From: Luteolibacter ambystomatis
Lineage (GTDB): Bacteria; Verrucomicrobiota; Verrucomicrobiia; Verrucomicrobiales; Akkermansiaceae
Assembly (NCBI RefSeq): GCF_018137965.1
Contig: NZ_CP073100.1
Coordinates: 2,925,754-2,989,753 of the forward strand
Direction: 5' to 3'
DNA: 64,000 nucleotides
Positions 54,260 to 62,144 of the stretch are shown here, piece after piece. The notes beneath the pieces were generated by a model that saw only the letters and a program-made list of their open reading frames with translations, was not told where the DNA came from and ran no database searches. A program made the position numbers and the translations under genes. How positions within the stretch are numbered: position 1 is the stretch's first letter; each line of letters opens with the position of its first letter.

Positions 54260-54834
54260 GGCGATGGCTTGGCGGTTTCACCCGCGGCAGCAACGGTGGC
54301 GGGCTTTTGGGAAGGACAGGAAATCGCTCCGCCGCGGCAAACGGCCACGATCAGAAAGTCCGACCTGCGGAGCGCCTCCAGTTTGTCTCCATCGACGGGC
54401 GCTTTGCCGGCAGCTTGATCGAACGTGATCTCAAAGGCGGAGATGCGGCCCCGGTTCGCCACTTGGAATTCCTGCCAGGATTGGAACTTCGATCCGACCG
54501 ACGGTGTCTCAACCACCAGTGACTTCAGTTTCTCCGGCACGTGGATGACCGAGCCCTTCGGCACGATGGTGAACAAACCGCTGTTTTCCAGAAATGTGGA
54601 CGTCTCCTGAAGGTCCAGGCCCTTCACCTGCTGCTCCTTCGGCATCAATTTGCCCGCGTTCTCGCGATGCTGGCGGGCGAGAAGCTGCGCGTCCGTCATC
54701 ACGTCCGTGGCCGGAGGTGGAATGCGCTTTGGAAGGAACTCGAGGCCCATGCCCCCGCCCTTCTTTTGCGCGCACGCGGTCCCCGCCCCCATCAGGGTCA
54801 GGCAGGCGGCGGCGGTGAAGGTGCGGCGGTTCAT
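54256..54834 (-). CDS. Exported protein of unknown function (operon gene 2)
   Basis: 192 residues. The N-terminus MNRRTFTAAACLTLMGAGTACA is a signal peptide; the twin Arg is weak for Tat, and a lipobox at GTAC is possible. The mature part is amphipathic with TSTFLENSGLFTIVPKGSVIHVP and ISAFEITFDQAAGKAP. The VPKGSVIHVP phrase recalls C-terminal parts of unnamed Verrucomicrobiota secreted proteins. It is the middle gene of a three-gene run of exported proteins. Confidence 0.55.
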   Translation of the reverse strand: MNRRTFTAAACLTLMGAGTACAQKKGGGMGLEFLPKRIPPPATDVMTDAQLLARQHRENAGKLMPKEQQVKGLDLQETSTFLENSGLFTIVPKGSVIHVPEKLKSLVVETPSVGSKFQSWQEFQVANRGRISAFEITFDQAAGKAPVDGDKLEALRRSDFLIVAVCRGGAISCPSQKPATVAAAGETAKPSP

Positions 54835-54843
54835 GAATTCAGG

Positions 54844-55578
54844 TCAGTTTCCCGCCACGAATCGCACCTCGCCGCTGGGATCGTAGCCGCTGAATGGCGG
54901 AGTCTCGCCATTGAGATTGAAGCCATGGTCGATGTGATAGGTCACGGGAATCGACGCGTTGTTGAGCACGTAGTTCTTCGAAACCGTAATCTTGCCGGTG
55001 GGCGTCGGCGGCGTGGCCAGATACTCACCGACCACGTAGAAATAGCCGCTGGGATTGAGATTATAGTAGGGAGGATCGAAGCCCAGCAGGCTGCCCAGGC
55101 CGAGGCCTGCGAGGTAGAAATCGAGGCGGGTGTCCGGCGTGCCAAACTCCTTCTGGACGATCCATGTGTCCCCCATGTAGCGGACGGGAGCCAATGTGAC
55201 ATTCGGCCGGTCGCCGGAAACTTCCAGCCACTTGTCATAGAAGCGCGTGTCATTCACCTTCAGCTTCACGTAGCTGTAGGAGTTCACGTAGGAGCCGAGG
55301 CTGAGGAGCTGGTTCTTGCGAAACCGGCGCTGGGAATCCGAAGGATCGGCCGTGGCACCGGAGGCCTGGTCGCCCAATGTCAGGGTGCCCGCCACTCCAT
55401 AGATCCGATAGTAGTAAGGCCGTCCCAGGCTGAGACCGAGCCCGAGGTTGAGTGAATTCATCCGCACCGGATACTGCATGCCCGGCGCCCAGCACCATAC
55501 GCTCGGCGCCGCGCGCAGGGGCGCCGGGCACAGGGCGATGATGAGGCATGCGAGGAGGCTCGCTGCTGAGGTTTTCAT
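54844..55578 (-). CDS. Secreted protein of unknown function (operon gene 1)
   Basis: 244 residues with a signal peptide (LLACLIIALCPAPLRAAPS). Beta-rich, aromatic mature part (YYYRIYGVAGTLTLGD, SYVNSYSYVKLKVNDTRFYDKWLEV). It ends GEVRFVAGN. Nine bp separate it from gene 2. The three proteins may form one envelope assembly; none has a sorting signal. Confidence 0.55.
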   Translation of the reverse strand: MKTSAASLLACLIIALCPAPLRAAPSVWCWAPGMQYPVRMNSLNLGLGLSLGRPYYYRIYGVAGTLTLGDQASGATADPSDSQRRFRKNQLLSLGSYVNSYSYVKLKVNDTRFYDKWLEVSGDRPNVTLAPVRYMGDTWIVQKEFGTPDTRLDFYLAGLGLGSLLGFDPPYYNLNPSGYFYVVGEYLATPPTPTGKITVSKNYVLNNASIPVTYHIDHGFNLNGETPPFSGYDPSGEVRFVAGN

Positions 55579-55919
55579 GGCAGGGATGTAAGGGGTGGAC
55601 AGAAGACTCCGCTCCCGGAGAACCGGTCCGTGCGGTGGGTGCCGTCACGGGTCAATCAAGGAGGGGGCTAGAGGATGAACTAACGACGCATGTGATATCA
55701 TATGCGACGCCGGGAAATTTTTTATCATCCCCACCCCCTTATCTCGACCATAATGTTAAAAACTATTAGACTATTCACTTATGGGAACGAGGGTGGCCCT
55801 TCCCACCACGACATGGGGCGATCGTCGCCAGGACCGCCCCACCTGATGGGCTTCACCACAGGCTGCCGTGCGTTGGAAACTTGCGCTGCTTCCAACCCAA
55901 CCGCTAGCATTCCGGCCAC
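55579..55919. other. Divergent gene-free region with palindrome and AT-rich core
   Basis: 341 bp between the secreted-protein operon and mntR. It holds an imperfect 26-bp palindrome at 55684-55709 (core GTGATATCA, arms CGACGCAT and ATGCGACG) and, at about 55715-55790, an unusually AT-rich stretch (ATAATGTTAAAAACTATTAG) likely to be promoter. No gene seen. Confidence 0.5.
55684..55709. promoter_or_regulatory. Imperfect 26-bp palindrome, candidate operator
   Basis: CGACGCAT-N10-ATGCGACG with 22 of 26 positions symmetric, about 105 bp before the secreted-protein operon start and 210 bp before mntR. Confidence 0.4.
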
Positions 55920-56351
55920 ATGCCTTCCCGTTCCCAACGCACCAGCGGCTCCGTCGCCATGGACGACTACCTCGAGCAGATCCTCCACCTGATCGAGGAT
56001 AAGGGTTACGCGCGGGCGGTGGACATCTCGAAGAACCTCGGCATCTCCCAAGCCAGCGTGACGAACATGCTGCAGCGCCTCGATGCCGAAGGGCTGGTCA
56101 AACACGAGAAGTACCGTGGCACCGTATTGACGGACGAGGGACAGCGGATCGCCCGGGCGATCATCGAGCGCCATGAAACGCTGACCCGCTTCCTGCGGTT
56201 GTTCGGCATCGATGAGGAAACCATCTACCGTGACGTGGAGGGCATGGAGCACCACGTCTCCCGCCCGACGCTGGAGGTGATCCGCGCCGTGGCCGATGCC
56301 CTGGAGGCCGATGCGGCACTCCTCGAACGTGTCCGGAAGCTCTGCCCCTGA
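55920..56351 (+). CDS. mntR: Manganese-type DtxR-family regulator
   Basis: 143 residues. It follows MntR closely: AMDDYLEQILHLIEDKGYARAVDI (metal ligands Asp16 and Glu19), SQASVTNMLQRLDAEGLVKHEKYRG (winged helix), RHETLTRFLRLFGIDEETIY and DVEGMEHH (further ligands). It lacks the SH3-like FeoA domain of DtxR, as MntR does. MntR represses manganese uptake when Mn is sufficient. No mntH or mntABC gene is adjacent, so its targets are elsewhere. Confidence 0.88.
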   Translation: MPSRSQRTSGSVAMDDYLEQILHLIEDKGYARAVDISKNLGISQASVTNMLQRLDAEGLVKHEKYRGTVLTDEGQRIARAIIERHETLTRFLRLFGIDEETIYRDVEGMEHHVSRPTLEVIRAVADALEADAALLERVRKLCP

Positions 56352-56384
56352 TCTTTCCCAGCGGCAGAGCCCGGTAAAAACGAA

Positions 56385-57407
56385 TCAGGCGGAACGACCG
56401 AGTTCGCGACCGACAATCATCAGCGTTTCGCGCACACCAGGAGCGAAACCGCCGTCGGTCTGCACGGCGAGCATCACATTGCCCTCGCGGATGAACTCAA
56501 CCGGCACGCTGCCGGCGAAAAGGCGCAGGCCACCCCCACCGAAGCCGAGGTTCGCTACCACATGCTTGAGCGCATCAATGGTGGCGATGTCCTGGGTGGC
56601 GACACGGGCGATGTGCCGGATACCCGGCAGGGCACGGGAGCGCTGGAGGATCTCCTCCGGGCTCATCTCGCGATCCACGCCAAAGATGGCGCGCAGTTCG
56701 AGCTGGCGGATGCTGGACGAATCGGACTCGGTGGCCGGAGCAGGAGCAGCGGCGGCAGGCGCAGGGGCCGGAGGCGGTGGAGCGACCTGCACGGGAGCGG
56801 CGGCAGCCGGAGCAGGAGTCGCCTGTGGCTGCCAACTCACCGGGGGTGCGGGAACTGCAGCGGGAGCCGGTGCCGGAACGGATGCCGGTGCCGCTTCGAA
56901 AGCGAAAGGAGACGCAGCAGGAGCCGGAGCCGCCTGTTGCTGGGGCGGAGCCACCGCGAACGGCGAGGTGGCGGGAGCGACTTCAAAAGGCGAGGGGGTG
57001 AACACCGGGGCGGCTGCCGCAGCAGGAGCGGGAGCCGGAGCTTCGAAACCAAAGCCTTCCTTGGCATCCGCAGCTTGGAACGGGCTCTCCCCTCCCTTGC
57101 GTTTTTCGGGCAGGCGGGCCGGTTTGCCGGGCTCCAGCGGGCGCGCGCCATTGACATCATCGGCCGCGGCGAAAGGAGAATCCGCACGCGAGACGGCGGC
57201 AAAGGGGCTCACCGGCGGAGCTTCCGAGACGGCCGCAAACGGGTTCACCGGCGGAGCCGCATCATGAACCGCGGCGAAAGGGCTGGCGGGCGGAGTCGCG
57301 GCGGCGGCAAACGGACTCGCCGGAGGCGCGTCCGGCACCACGGCGAAGGGGCTCGGTGCCGGGGCTTGGCCGGGGAACGAGTCGAAAATGCCTCGGGGAT
57401 TGCTCAT
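56385..57407 (-). CDS. Disordered [S/N]PF-repeat protein with small C-terminal domain
   Basis: 340 residues. Residues 1-230 are Ala/Pro-rich and hold ten copies of a short motif, (S/N)PF, mostly SPFAAV-like: APSPFAVV, PASPFAAA, PASPFAAV, PVNPFAAV, PVSPFAAV, ADSPFAAA, GESPFQAA, TPSPFEVA, ATSPFAVA and AASPFAFE. The last 105 residues are ordered: IRQLELRAIFGVDREMSPEEILQRSRALPGIRHIARV, then LKHVVANLGFG and FAPGVRETLMIVGRELG, which could be a roadblock/LC7-like alpha/beta fold. No signal peptide, so it is cytoplasmic. It lies 93 bp downstream of def. NPF/SPF-type motifs are peptide ligands in other systems. Function unknown. Confidence 0.65.
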   Translation of the reverse strand: MSNPRGIFDSFPGQAPAPSPFAVVPDAPPASPFAAAATPPASPFAAVHDAAPPVNPFAAVSEAPPVSPFAAVSRADSPFAAADDVNGARPLEPGKPARLPEKRKGGESPFQAADAKEGFGFEAPAPAPAAAAAPVFTPSPFEVAPATSPFAVAPPQQQAAPAPAASPFAFEAAPASVPAPAPAAVPAPPVSWQPQATPAPAAAAPVQVAPPPPAPAPAAAAPAPATESDSSSIRQLELRAIFGVDREMSPEEILQRSRALPGIRHIARVATQDIATIDALKHVVANLGFGGGGLRLFAGSVPVEFIREGNVMLAVQTDGGFAPGVRETLMIVGRELGRSA

Positions 57408-57500
57408 GAGTCTGGAGGGGATATTGGGGTCTGCAAAGATTAGTTCGCCCCCATGTCATATTCCATTGATGACACGAAGTCGAGCCCCCTTCGCAGAAAA

Positions 57501-58058
57501 TCAACTTTCCCCAAATTCTTGAGCGAGCTTTTTCAATCGGTTACGCATCGCCACCTTGATGGCGGCGGGCAGACGATCGGTGAATAGCACGCCATTGAGG
57601 TGATCGGTCTCGTGCTGGATCGCACGGGCCAGCAAGCCGTCCGTCTCGACCACCAGCGTGGAGCCATCGAGTTGAGGGAGGGTAGCCTTGACGTCCAGCG
57701 GACGCCGCACCTCGGACCGGATGCCGCGGATGCTCAGGCAGCCCTCCGGTCCGGATTCCTTTTCCTCGCCGAATTCCAACTCCGGATTGATGAAGATCAG
57801 CGGCATGATCGAGTCGAGATCCGCATCCTCGCCATTCACGCGCAGGTAGGAAATGCACTCGGGATCGTGGGAGACATCGACCACGGCCAGACGCAGATCC
57901 ACGCCCACCTGCGGGGCGGCGAGGCCCACGCCATTCGCGTCCACCATCGTCTCCAGCATGTCGCCCACCAGTTGCTGCAGCGAGTCATCAATCTCCGTGA
58001 CGGGCTTGCAACGCTGGCGGAGGATCGGATGGCCGTATTGGACGATGGGGAGGATCAT
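57501..58058 (-). CDS. def: Peptide deformylase
   Basis: 185 residues. All three PDF motifs are present: GVGLAAPQVG, EGCLSIRG (metal-binding Cys) and QHETDHLNG (HExxH with both His). It removes the formyl group from nascent proteins. A slightly long loop (VNGEDADLDSIM) lies between motifs. It is 17 bp downstream of exbD, so the tonB-exbB-exbD transcript may run into it. Confidence 0.96.
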   Translation of the reverse strand: MILPIVQYGHPILRQRCKPVTEIDDSLQQLVGDMLETMVDANGVGLAAPQVGVDLRLAVVDVSHDPECISYLRVNGEDADLDSIMPLIFINPELEFGEEKESGPEGCLSIRGIRSEVRRPLDVKATLPQLDGSTLVVETDGLLARAIQHETDHLNGVLFTDRLPAAIKVAMRNRLKKLAQEFGES

Positions 58059-58075
58059 GGCTGAAAAGGGCTGGC

Positions 58076-58495
58076 TTATTGGTCCGGCCGGCGGATGCGG
58101 GCGGGCACGTCCTTAATCTGGATGCCCGCCTTGGTCAACGCATCCCAAACCCCCAGCAGGCGTTCGATCGGCATGCCCTTGTCCGCCTCCAATTCCAGCT
58201 TGCGGCCGGGGTTCTGTTTCATGAACGCCTGGAGGTAGGAATCGAGCAGGCCGTCCGGCACCGCCATCGAGTCCAACATCACCTTTCCGGAGGCATCCAT
58301 GCGGATCACGGAACGCGTGGCCATCTCCTTGTCGGAGGGCATCTCATGCACTGTCGGCAATTCGATCCGCATCACGTCGCGCGGCTTCTTGGTCTGGGTG
58401 GTGACGATGAAATAGATCAGCAGCACCAGCAGGATATCGATCAACGGCACGATCTGCGCCGTCTTCTGGATCTTGGGAGGACGCTGGAACCTCAC
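58076..58495 (-). CDS. exbD: ExbD/TolR-type biopolymer transport protein
   Basis: 139 residues from a GTG at 58495. A single helix holds the conserved proton-path aspartate in IVPLIDILLVLLIYFIV (Asp20), preceded by QRPPKIQKTAQ, and is followed by a periplasmic domain (RKLELEADKGMPIERLLGVWDAL). It works with the ExbB upstream (6 bp gap) and the TonB-like protein. Confidence 0.93.
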   Translation of the reverse strand: MRFQRPPKIQKTAQIVPLIDILLVLLIYFIVTTQTKKPRDVMRIELPTVHEMPSDKEMATRSVIRMDASGKVMLDSMAVPDGLLDSYLQAFMKQNPGRKLELEADKGMPIERLLGVWDALTKAGIQIKDVPARIRRPDQ

Positions 58496-58501
58496 GGCGG
58501 A

Positions 58502-59179
58502 TCAGGAGTTCGAGGGCTTGGCGCACAAGCGGGCCAGATCCGCCAGCACGCCTTCCAAGCGCGCGGTCATCAGTTCGATGCGGCGTGCGAACCACGCGTG
58601 GGCCACCAGCGCCACCACCGCGATCGAGATGCCGAAGATGGTGGTATGCAGTGCCTCCGCAATACCTCTGGCGATCGCAATGTTGTCATTCGAATCGCCG
58701 AGTCCTTGGAACACCGATACCAGACCACTGACGGTGCCGAGCAACCCGAGCAACGGAGCAGCGGCGATGAGCACATCCAGCGTCTGGATGCCGGAGTGGA
58801 GGTTCACCATCTCACCCCGGGCGGCGGCTTCCACCGCGTGGGTGATCTCGGTCTGGCCCTTGCCGGAATGGCGGACCGTCACCGCGCCGAGACGGCCCAG
58901 GACGCTCTGACCGCGCTGGAATTCCCCCTCCACCACACGCCAGCCATCGTGATCGAAATTCGCATCCAGCGCCTCGATCTTCCGCGCCAGCGTTTCCGGC
59001 ACCACGGTCGAGCGGCGCAGCGAGAGCGCCTTGAAGACGATCACCGTCACCCCCACCACCGAGGCGAGAACCAGCGGGTAGATGAAGAAGCCGCCTTCGC
59101 TGAAAAACTTTCGGAGGGCGTCCAACCCTCCCGGTGCGTTGTCTGGAATCCCTGCCAGCAGGGTCTGGGCGATGGTCAT
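58502..59179 (-). CDS. exbB: ExbB/TolQ/MotA-type proton channel
   Basis: 225 residues from the ATG at 59179 (MTIAQTLLAGIPDNAPG). Three membrane helices with the family core LDVLIAAAPLLGLLGTVSGLVSVFQ and TTIFGISIAVVALVAHAW. The long cytoplasmic loop lies between helices 1 and 2. It is the middle gene of a tonB-exbB-exbD operon (2 bp after tonB, 6 bp before exbD), which converts proton motive force into force on outer-membrane receptors. Confidence 0.94.
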   Translation of the reverse strand: MTIAQTLLAGIPDNAPGGLDALRKFFSEGGFFIYPLVLASVVGVTVIVFKALSLRRSTVVPETLARKIEALDANFDHDGWRVVEGEFQRGQSVLGRLGAVTVRHSGKGQTEITHAVEAAARGEMVNLHSGIQTLDVLIAAAPLLGLLGTVSGLVSVFQGLGDSNDNIAIARGIAEALHTTIFGISIAVVALVAHAWFARRIELMTARLEGVLADLARLCAKPSNS

Positions 59180-59181
59180 GG

Positions 59182-60333
59182 TTAGAAATTGAACGTGATC
59201 GTCAGATCGAGGGGTTCGCGGCCGAGCTTCTTCCGCAGTTCCGGCGGCAGCGGCGGGAACTTGGCGCTGCGGATCGCCTGCAGGGTGAAGCCTTTCTGCT
59301 GGATGGTGCAATCCACCTCTTCCGTCACCGTCAGCTCCTTGCCCAGCTTGCCATCCTGACCGATGACGAAATGAACGGTCATGAAGCCGGAGGTGATGAG
59401 GTTCTGATAGCGCTCGCAGTTCCGCATGAACTCGTCCCCGACAAGGCGGTTCACCGTCGCCTGATAGCGGCCCAAGGGAGTGTCCACCACATCGACGGCG
59501 CTCTTGCCATCACGGGAGATCGAGCCACTGATCCGGGTCTTTCCGGCGGAAGGCTCGGATTGGGAAGCCGGCTTGGACGGAGGCGTTTGCTCGGGCTCGG
59601 CGGATTTCCGAGGCTCGGGAGCGGGCACGGGTTCAGGAGGAGGCTGCGGCTTGGGCACCGCGATCGGATCCGGTCCCTGCATCAAAGGGCCGGGCTCCAC
59701 CGTCACAGCGGGTTCGACGGTGACCGGGGGTCCAGGTGGAAGCTGTTCAATGGTCACCCCATCATGCGGCTTTGACGGCGCGGGAGGAGTCGCATCAGGC
59801 TGCGGGTCCGGCGGCTTCTGCCGGTCCAGCGTTTCGACATGGTCGGCGGGCATGCCGTTCTGTGACGGCAAAGGCGAGGCTTGATCCGGAGTTGGAGGCT
59901 GGTCACTGGTGGCGCGGGTATTGCGCTCGCCGATGAACATCGCCTTCACCGGCGCCTCGGTGGAGGTTTGTTCGCCGGTGGTCTGGGAAAAAGTCGGTTT
60001 CAATACCGGGATGGCGGCCGCTGGTTCAACAGGCGCCGGCGCCGGTTCAACCGCCTTGTCCGTGACAGGCGGTGGCTCGGGAGTTGGCTCGCTCACCGCC
60101 GCCACCGGCTCCGCCATGACCTGCGGCATGACCAGTTCGATGACCGCCACCTGTTCCTGGGATGAGCCGGTCGTAGAAGCCGCGCTTCGCTCTGGTGGCG
60201 GGATCATGGCGATGGCCAGGAACACGAGCGCGTTCAGTACGAGCGACGCCACCAGCGAGAGCATCCACAAGGAACCCTCCCCGCTTGATCGGGCGGAACG
60301 CGCGGCGGTCATCGGTCGAAGTGAGGGGAACAT
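59182..60333 (-). CDS. TonB-like energy transducer
   Basis: 383 residues from the ATG at 60333; an ATG at 60312 is also possible. The N-terminal helix is LWMLSLVASLVLNALVFLAIAM. A long Pro/Glu/Lys-rich linker (PEPTPEPPPVTD, PPPEPVPAPEPRKSAEPEQ) spans the periplasm. The C-terminus is TonB-like: GFMTVHFVIGQDGKLGKELTVTEEV, FTLQAIRSAKFPPLP and LTITFNF. Its position ahead of exbB and exbD makes the role firm though the C-terminal sequence is divergent. Confidence 0.88.
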   Translation of the reverse strand: MFPSLRPMTAARSARSSGEGSLWMLSLVASLVLNALVFLAIAMIPPPERSAASTTGSSQEQVAVIELVMPQVMAEPVAAVSEPTPEPPPVTDKAVEPAPAPVEPAAAIPVLKPTFSQTTGEQTSTEAPVKAMFIGERNTRATSDQPPTPDQASPLPSQNGMPADHVETLDRQKPPDPQPDATPPAPSKPHDGVTIEQLPPGPPVTVEPAVTVEPGPLMQGPDPIAVPKPQPPPEPVPAPEPRKSAEPEQTPPSKPASQSEPSAGKTRISGSISRDGKSAVDVVDTPLGRYQATVNRLVGDEFMRNCERYQNLITSGFMTVHFVIGQDGKLGKELTVTEEVDCTIQQKGFTLQAIRSAKFPPLPPELRKKLGREPLDLTITFNF

Positions 60334-60403
60334 GCCCGAGGGGTCGGACGGGTGCAATTCAGGAATCCCTCCCTCTCTGTGGTCTCCGAAGGAAGTTGAG
60401 CTT

Positions 60404-61738
60404 TCACCCCAACTTCACCACCGCCTCCCAGCACGCCAGGAACCCGGAGGCGAAGTCGCTGGGACGCGAATCGATCCACGCCTGGACCTCGCGCGGCGCG
60501 AACCATTGGGCGGCATCGATCTCCGCACAGGGAAAACGCACCGGGCCATCGTAGCGGCAGCGGTAGAGCCGGACATGTTCCCAGCCTGTCGCCGGACACG
60601 CCTGGATGCGGGCGATTTCCTCCGGTTCCACACCAGTGATGCCCATTTCCTCCTCCAACTCGCGAACGACCGCGGTTTCGTAATCCTCTCCGGCATCGAG
60701 GTGGCCGGAGACACTGGAGTCCCACACACCGGGGTGGGAATCCTTCAACAGGGAACGCCGCTGGAGCAGCACTTCGCCACGACGGTTCACTGCGAAGACA
60801 TGGATCGCACGATGGAGCAGTCCCTTCGCATGCACTTCGCCGCGGGTGGCTTGGCCGGTGACCACGTCGTTCTCATCGACCACGTCGAAGACCTCCGCGT
60901 CCTTCTGTGGGATGTCCATCAGCGGATGCGGATCGTAGGCGCGTGCGAGGGACACCCATTGGTCGAGGGAAAGCTCCTCGGCACGGGCGGTGGACAGAAA
61001 GCCGACGAATGCCGCAAGCGACTCCCAATCGGCGGACTCGGGCAGGTTTTTCTTCAACTGCTTCCGGCGCTGGGAGAATCCGCAGCGCACCAGTTCGTCA
61101 AACAGACGTGCATCGAATGGCGGCAGTCCGCCAGTCCTCGGGGTGAGCACGGCCACACTGGAATCGATCTGCGGGCGCGGGAAAAACGCCTCCGGTGGCA
61201 CCGTCCGCAGCGGCTTCACCTCCCAGCCGCTCTGAACCCGCAGGGTCAGCACGCCGTAATCCTTGGTGCGAGGTGCCGCGGCCAACCGGTCGATCACTTC
61301 TTTTTGAAGCATGATGACCGCCCGCTCGAAAGGATGCGGCCGGCTGAGGAAGTTTTTCAAAATGGCCCCGCCGCAGGAATAAGGCAGATTGCCGAGAAAT
61401 TTGGCCGGGCGATGTTTGAAAATCTGCCGCACGTCGAACTTCACGCCGTCTTCATGATGGACCTCCACGCTGGGTTCGTCCTTGAAGCGCTCCTTGAGCA
61501 TCGCCGCCAACCGCGCATCAAACTCCACGAGGATCAACCGGCGCACCTGGCCGACGAGATGCTCGCTGAGCGCACCGGTTCCGGGGCCCACTTCCACCAC
61601 CGCATCATCCGGACCCGCCTCAAGCTGGGACACGATCCAGCGCGCGCAGTTCGGATCGATCAGGAAGTTCTGACCCAATTGCCGGCTGGGCGTCACGCCG
61701 GACTGCTCCAGCACCTCACGGATTTCGCGTCCCGTCAT
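60404..61738 (-). CDS. rsmA: RsmA (KsgA) 16S rRNA dimethyltransferase fused to a Nudix hydrolase
   Basis: 444 residues in one frame. Residues 1-272 are RsmA: GQNFL (22-26), SAM-binding EVGPGTG (49-55), the NLPY motif (117-120) and FSQRRKQL (221-228). Residues 275-444 are a Nudix domain of the YfcD/IPP-isomerase-like type: MDIPQKDAEVFDVVDENDVV, then the full Nudix box starting at Gly345 (GHLDAGE...RELEEEMGI). RsmA is normally about 270 residues and alone. The methyltransferase dimethylates two adenines in helix 45 of 16S rRNA; the Nudix half would hydrolyse a nucleoside diphosphate derivative. No stop or start separates them. Confidence 0.93.
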   Translation of the reverse strand: MTGREIREVLEQSGVTPSRQLGQNFLIDPNCARWIVSQLEAGPDDAVVEVGPGTGALSEHLVGQVRRLILVEFDARLAAMLKERFKDEPSVEVHHEDGVKFDVRQIFKHRPAKFLGNLPYSCGGAILKNFLSRPHPFERAVIMLQKEVIDRLAAAPRTKDYGVLTLRVQSGWEVKPLRTVPPEAFFPRPQIDSSVAVLTPRTGGLPPFDARLFDELVRCGFSQRRKQLKKNLPESADWESLAAFVGFLSTARAEELSLDQWVSLARAYDPHPLMDIPQKDAEVFDVVDENDVVTGQATRGEVHAKGLLHRAIHVFAVNRRGEVLLQRRSLLKDSHPGVWDSSVSGHLDAGEDYETAVVRELEEEMGITGVEPEEIARIQACPATGWEHVRLYRCRYDGPVRFPCAEIDAAQWFAPREVQAWIDSRPSDFASGFLACWEAVVKLG

Positions 61739-61840
61739 TCCGCCGCTTCTTGATCCATCAAGGCTTCCAGCGCAACCCCAAGCATCATCGGAGAAGCTTC
61801 GAATTTATTTTTAGATTTTTTGAACATCTCCCCAAGTGGA

Positions 61841-61983
61841 CGGTCTGACTCCTATGAAGACCGCAATTGCGCGTTTTCATGTTAGGGTGAACAGCAGTTG
61901 TCAGCCCCCGTCGATCCCCCCGGAGACGATGGGTTGATGATCTCGGCCGCCGGGGGTGGGGACCTCCGGCGGCCACTTTTTTT
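61841..61983 (+). ncRNA. Candidate small RNA ending in an intrinsic terminator
   Basis: Three hairpins follow each other on the + strand: CGGTCT/AGACCG (61841-61863), CCCGTCG/CGATGGG (61907-61933) and GGCCGCCGG/CCGGCGGCC (61945-61974) with a 7-T tract after it. No protein gene precedes this terminator on the + strand, because rsmA reads the other way. So the terminator must end an untranslated transcript or act on a 5' leader. No known RNA family recognised; the 5' end is a guess. Confidence 0.4.
61945..61983 (+). terminator. Intrinsic terminator without an upstream gene
   Basis: A 9-bp GC-only stem and a T7 tract. It may close the candidate small RNA or attenuate transcription into the gene at 62145. 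Confidence 0.65.
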
Positions 61984-62144
61984 GCCTGATTTCAGAGACA
62001 ATTCCGCGAATTGGGAATTCCACGCCCGGGTTTCCACGTTTCAACGTCCGGGATTGAACCCTTGCAGCGGATCGTGCTAAAAAATAGGGTCGCTTTTCCG
62101 AAAGCTATTTCTTACGGATCTGTGAAGTAAACGTACTCCCCTTC

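Larger units (their letters stand above)
61739..62144. other. Gene-free region with structured + strand segment
   Basis: 406 bp between divergent rsmA and the acyltransferase gene. It holds a terminator-like hairpin with T-tract (61945-61983) pointing away from rsmA, plus two upstream hairpins (see the ncRNA candidate), and downstream a promoter-like TTGAAC (62054) with TAAAAA 18 bp later. No protein gene seen. Confidence 0.45.
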
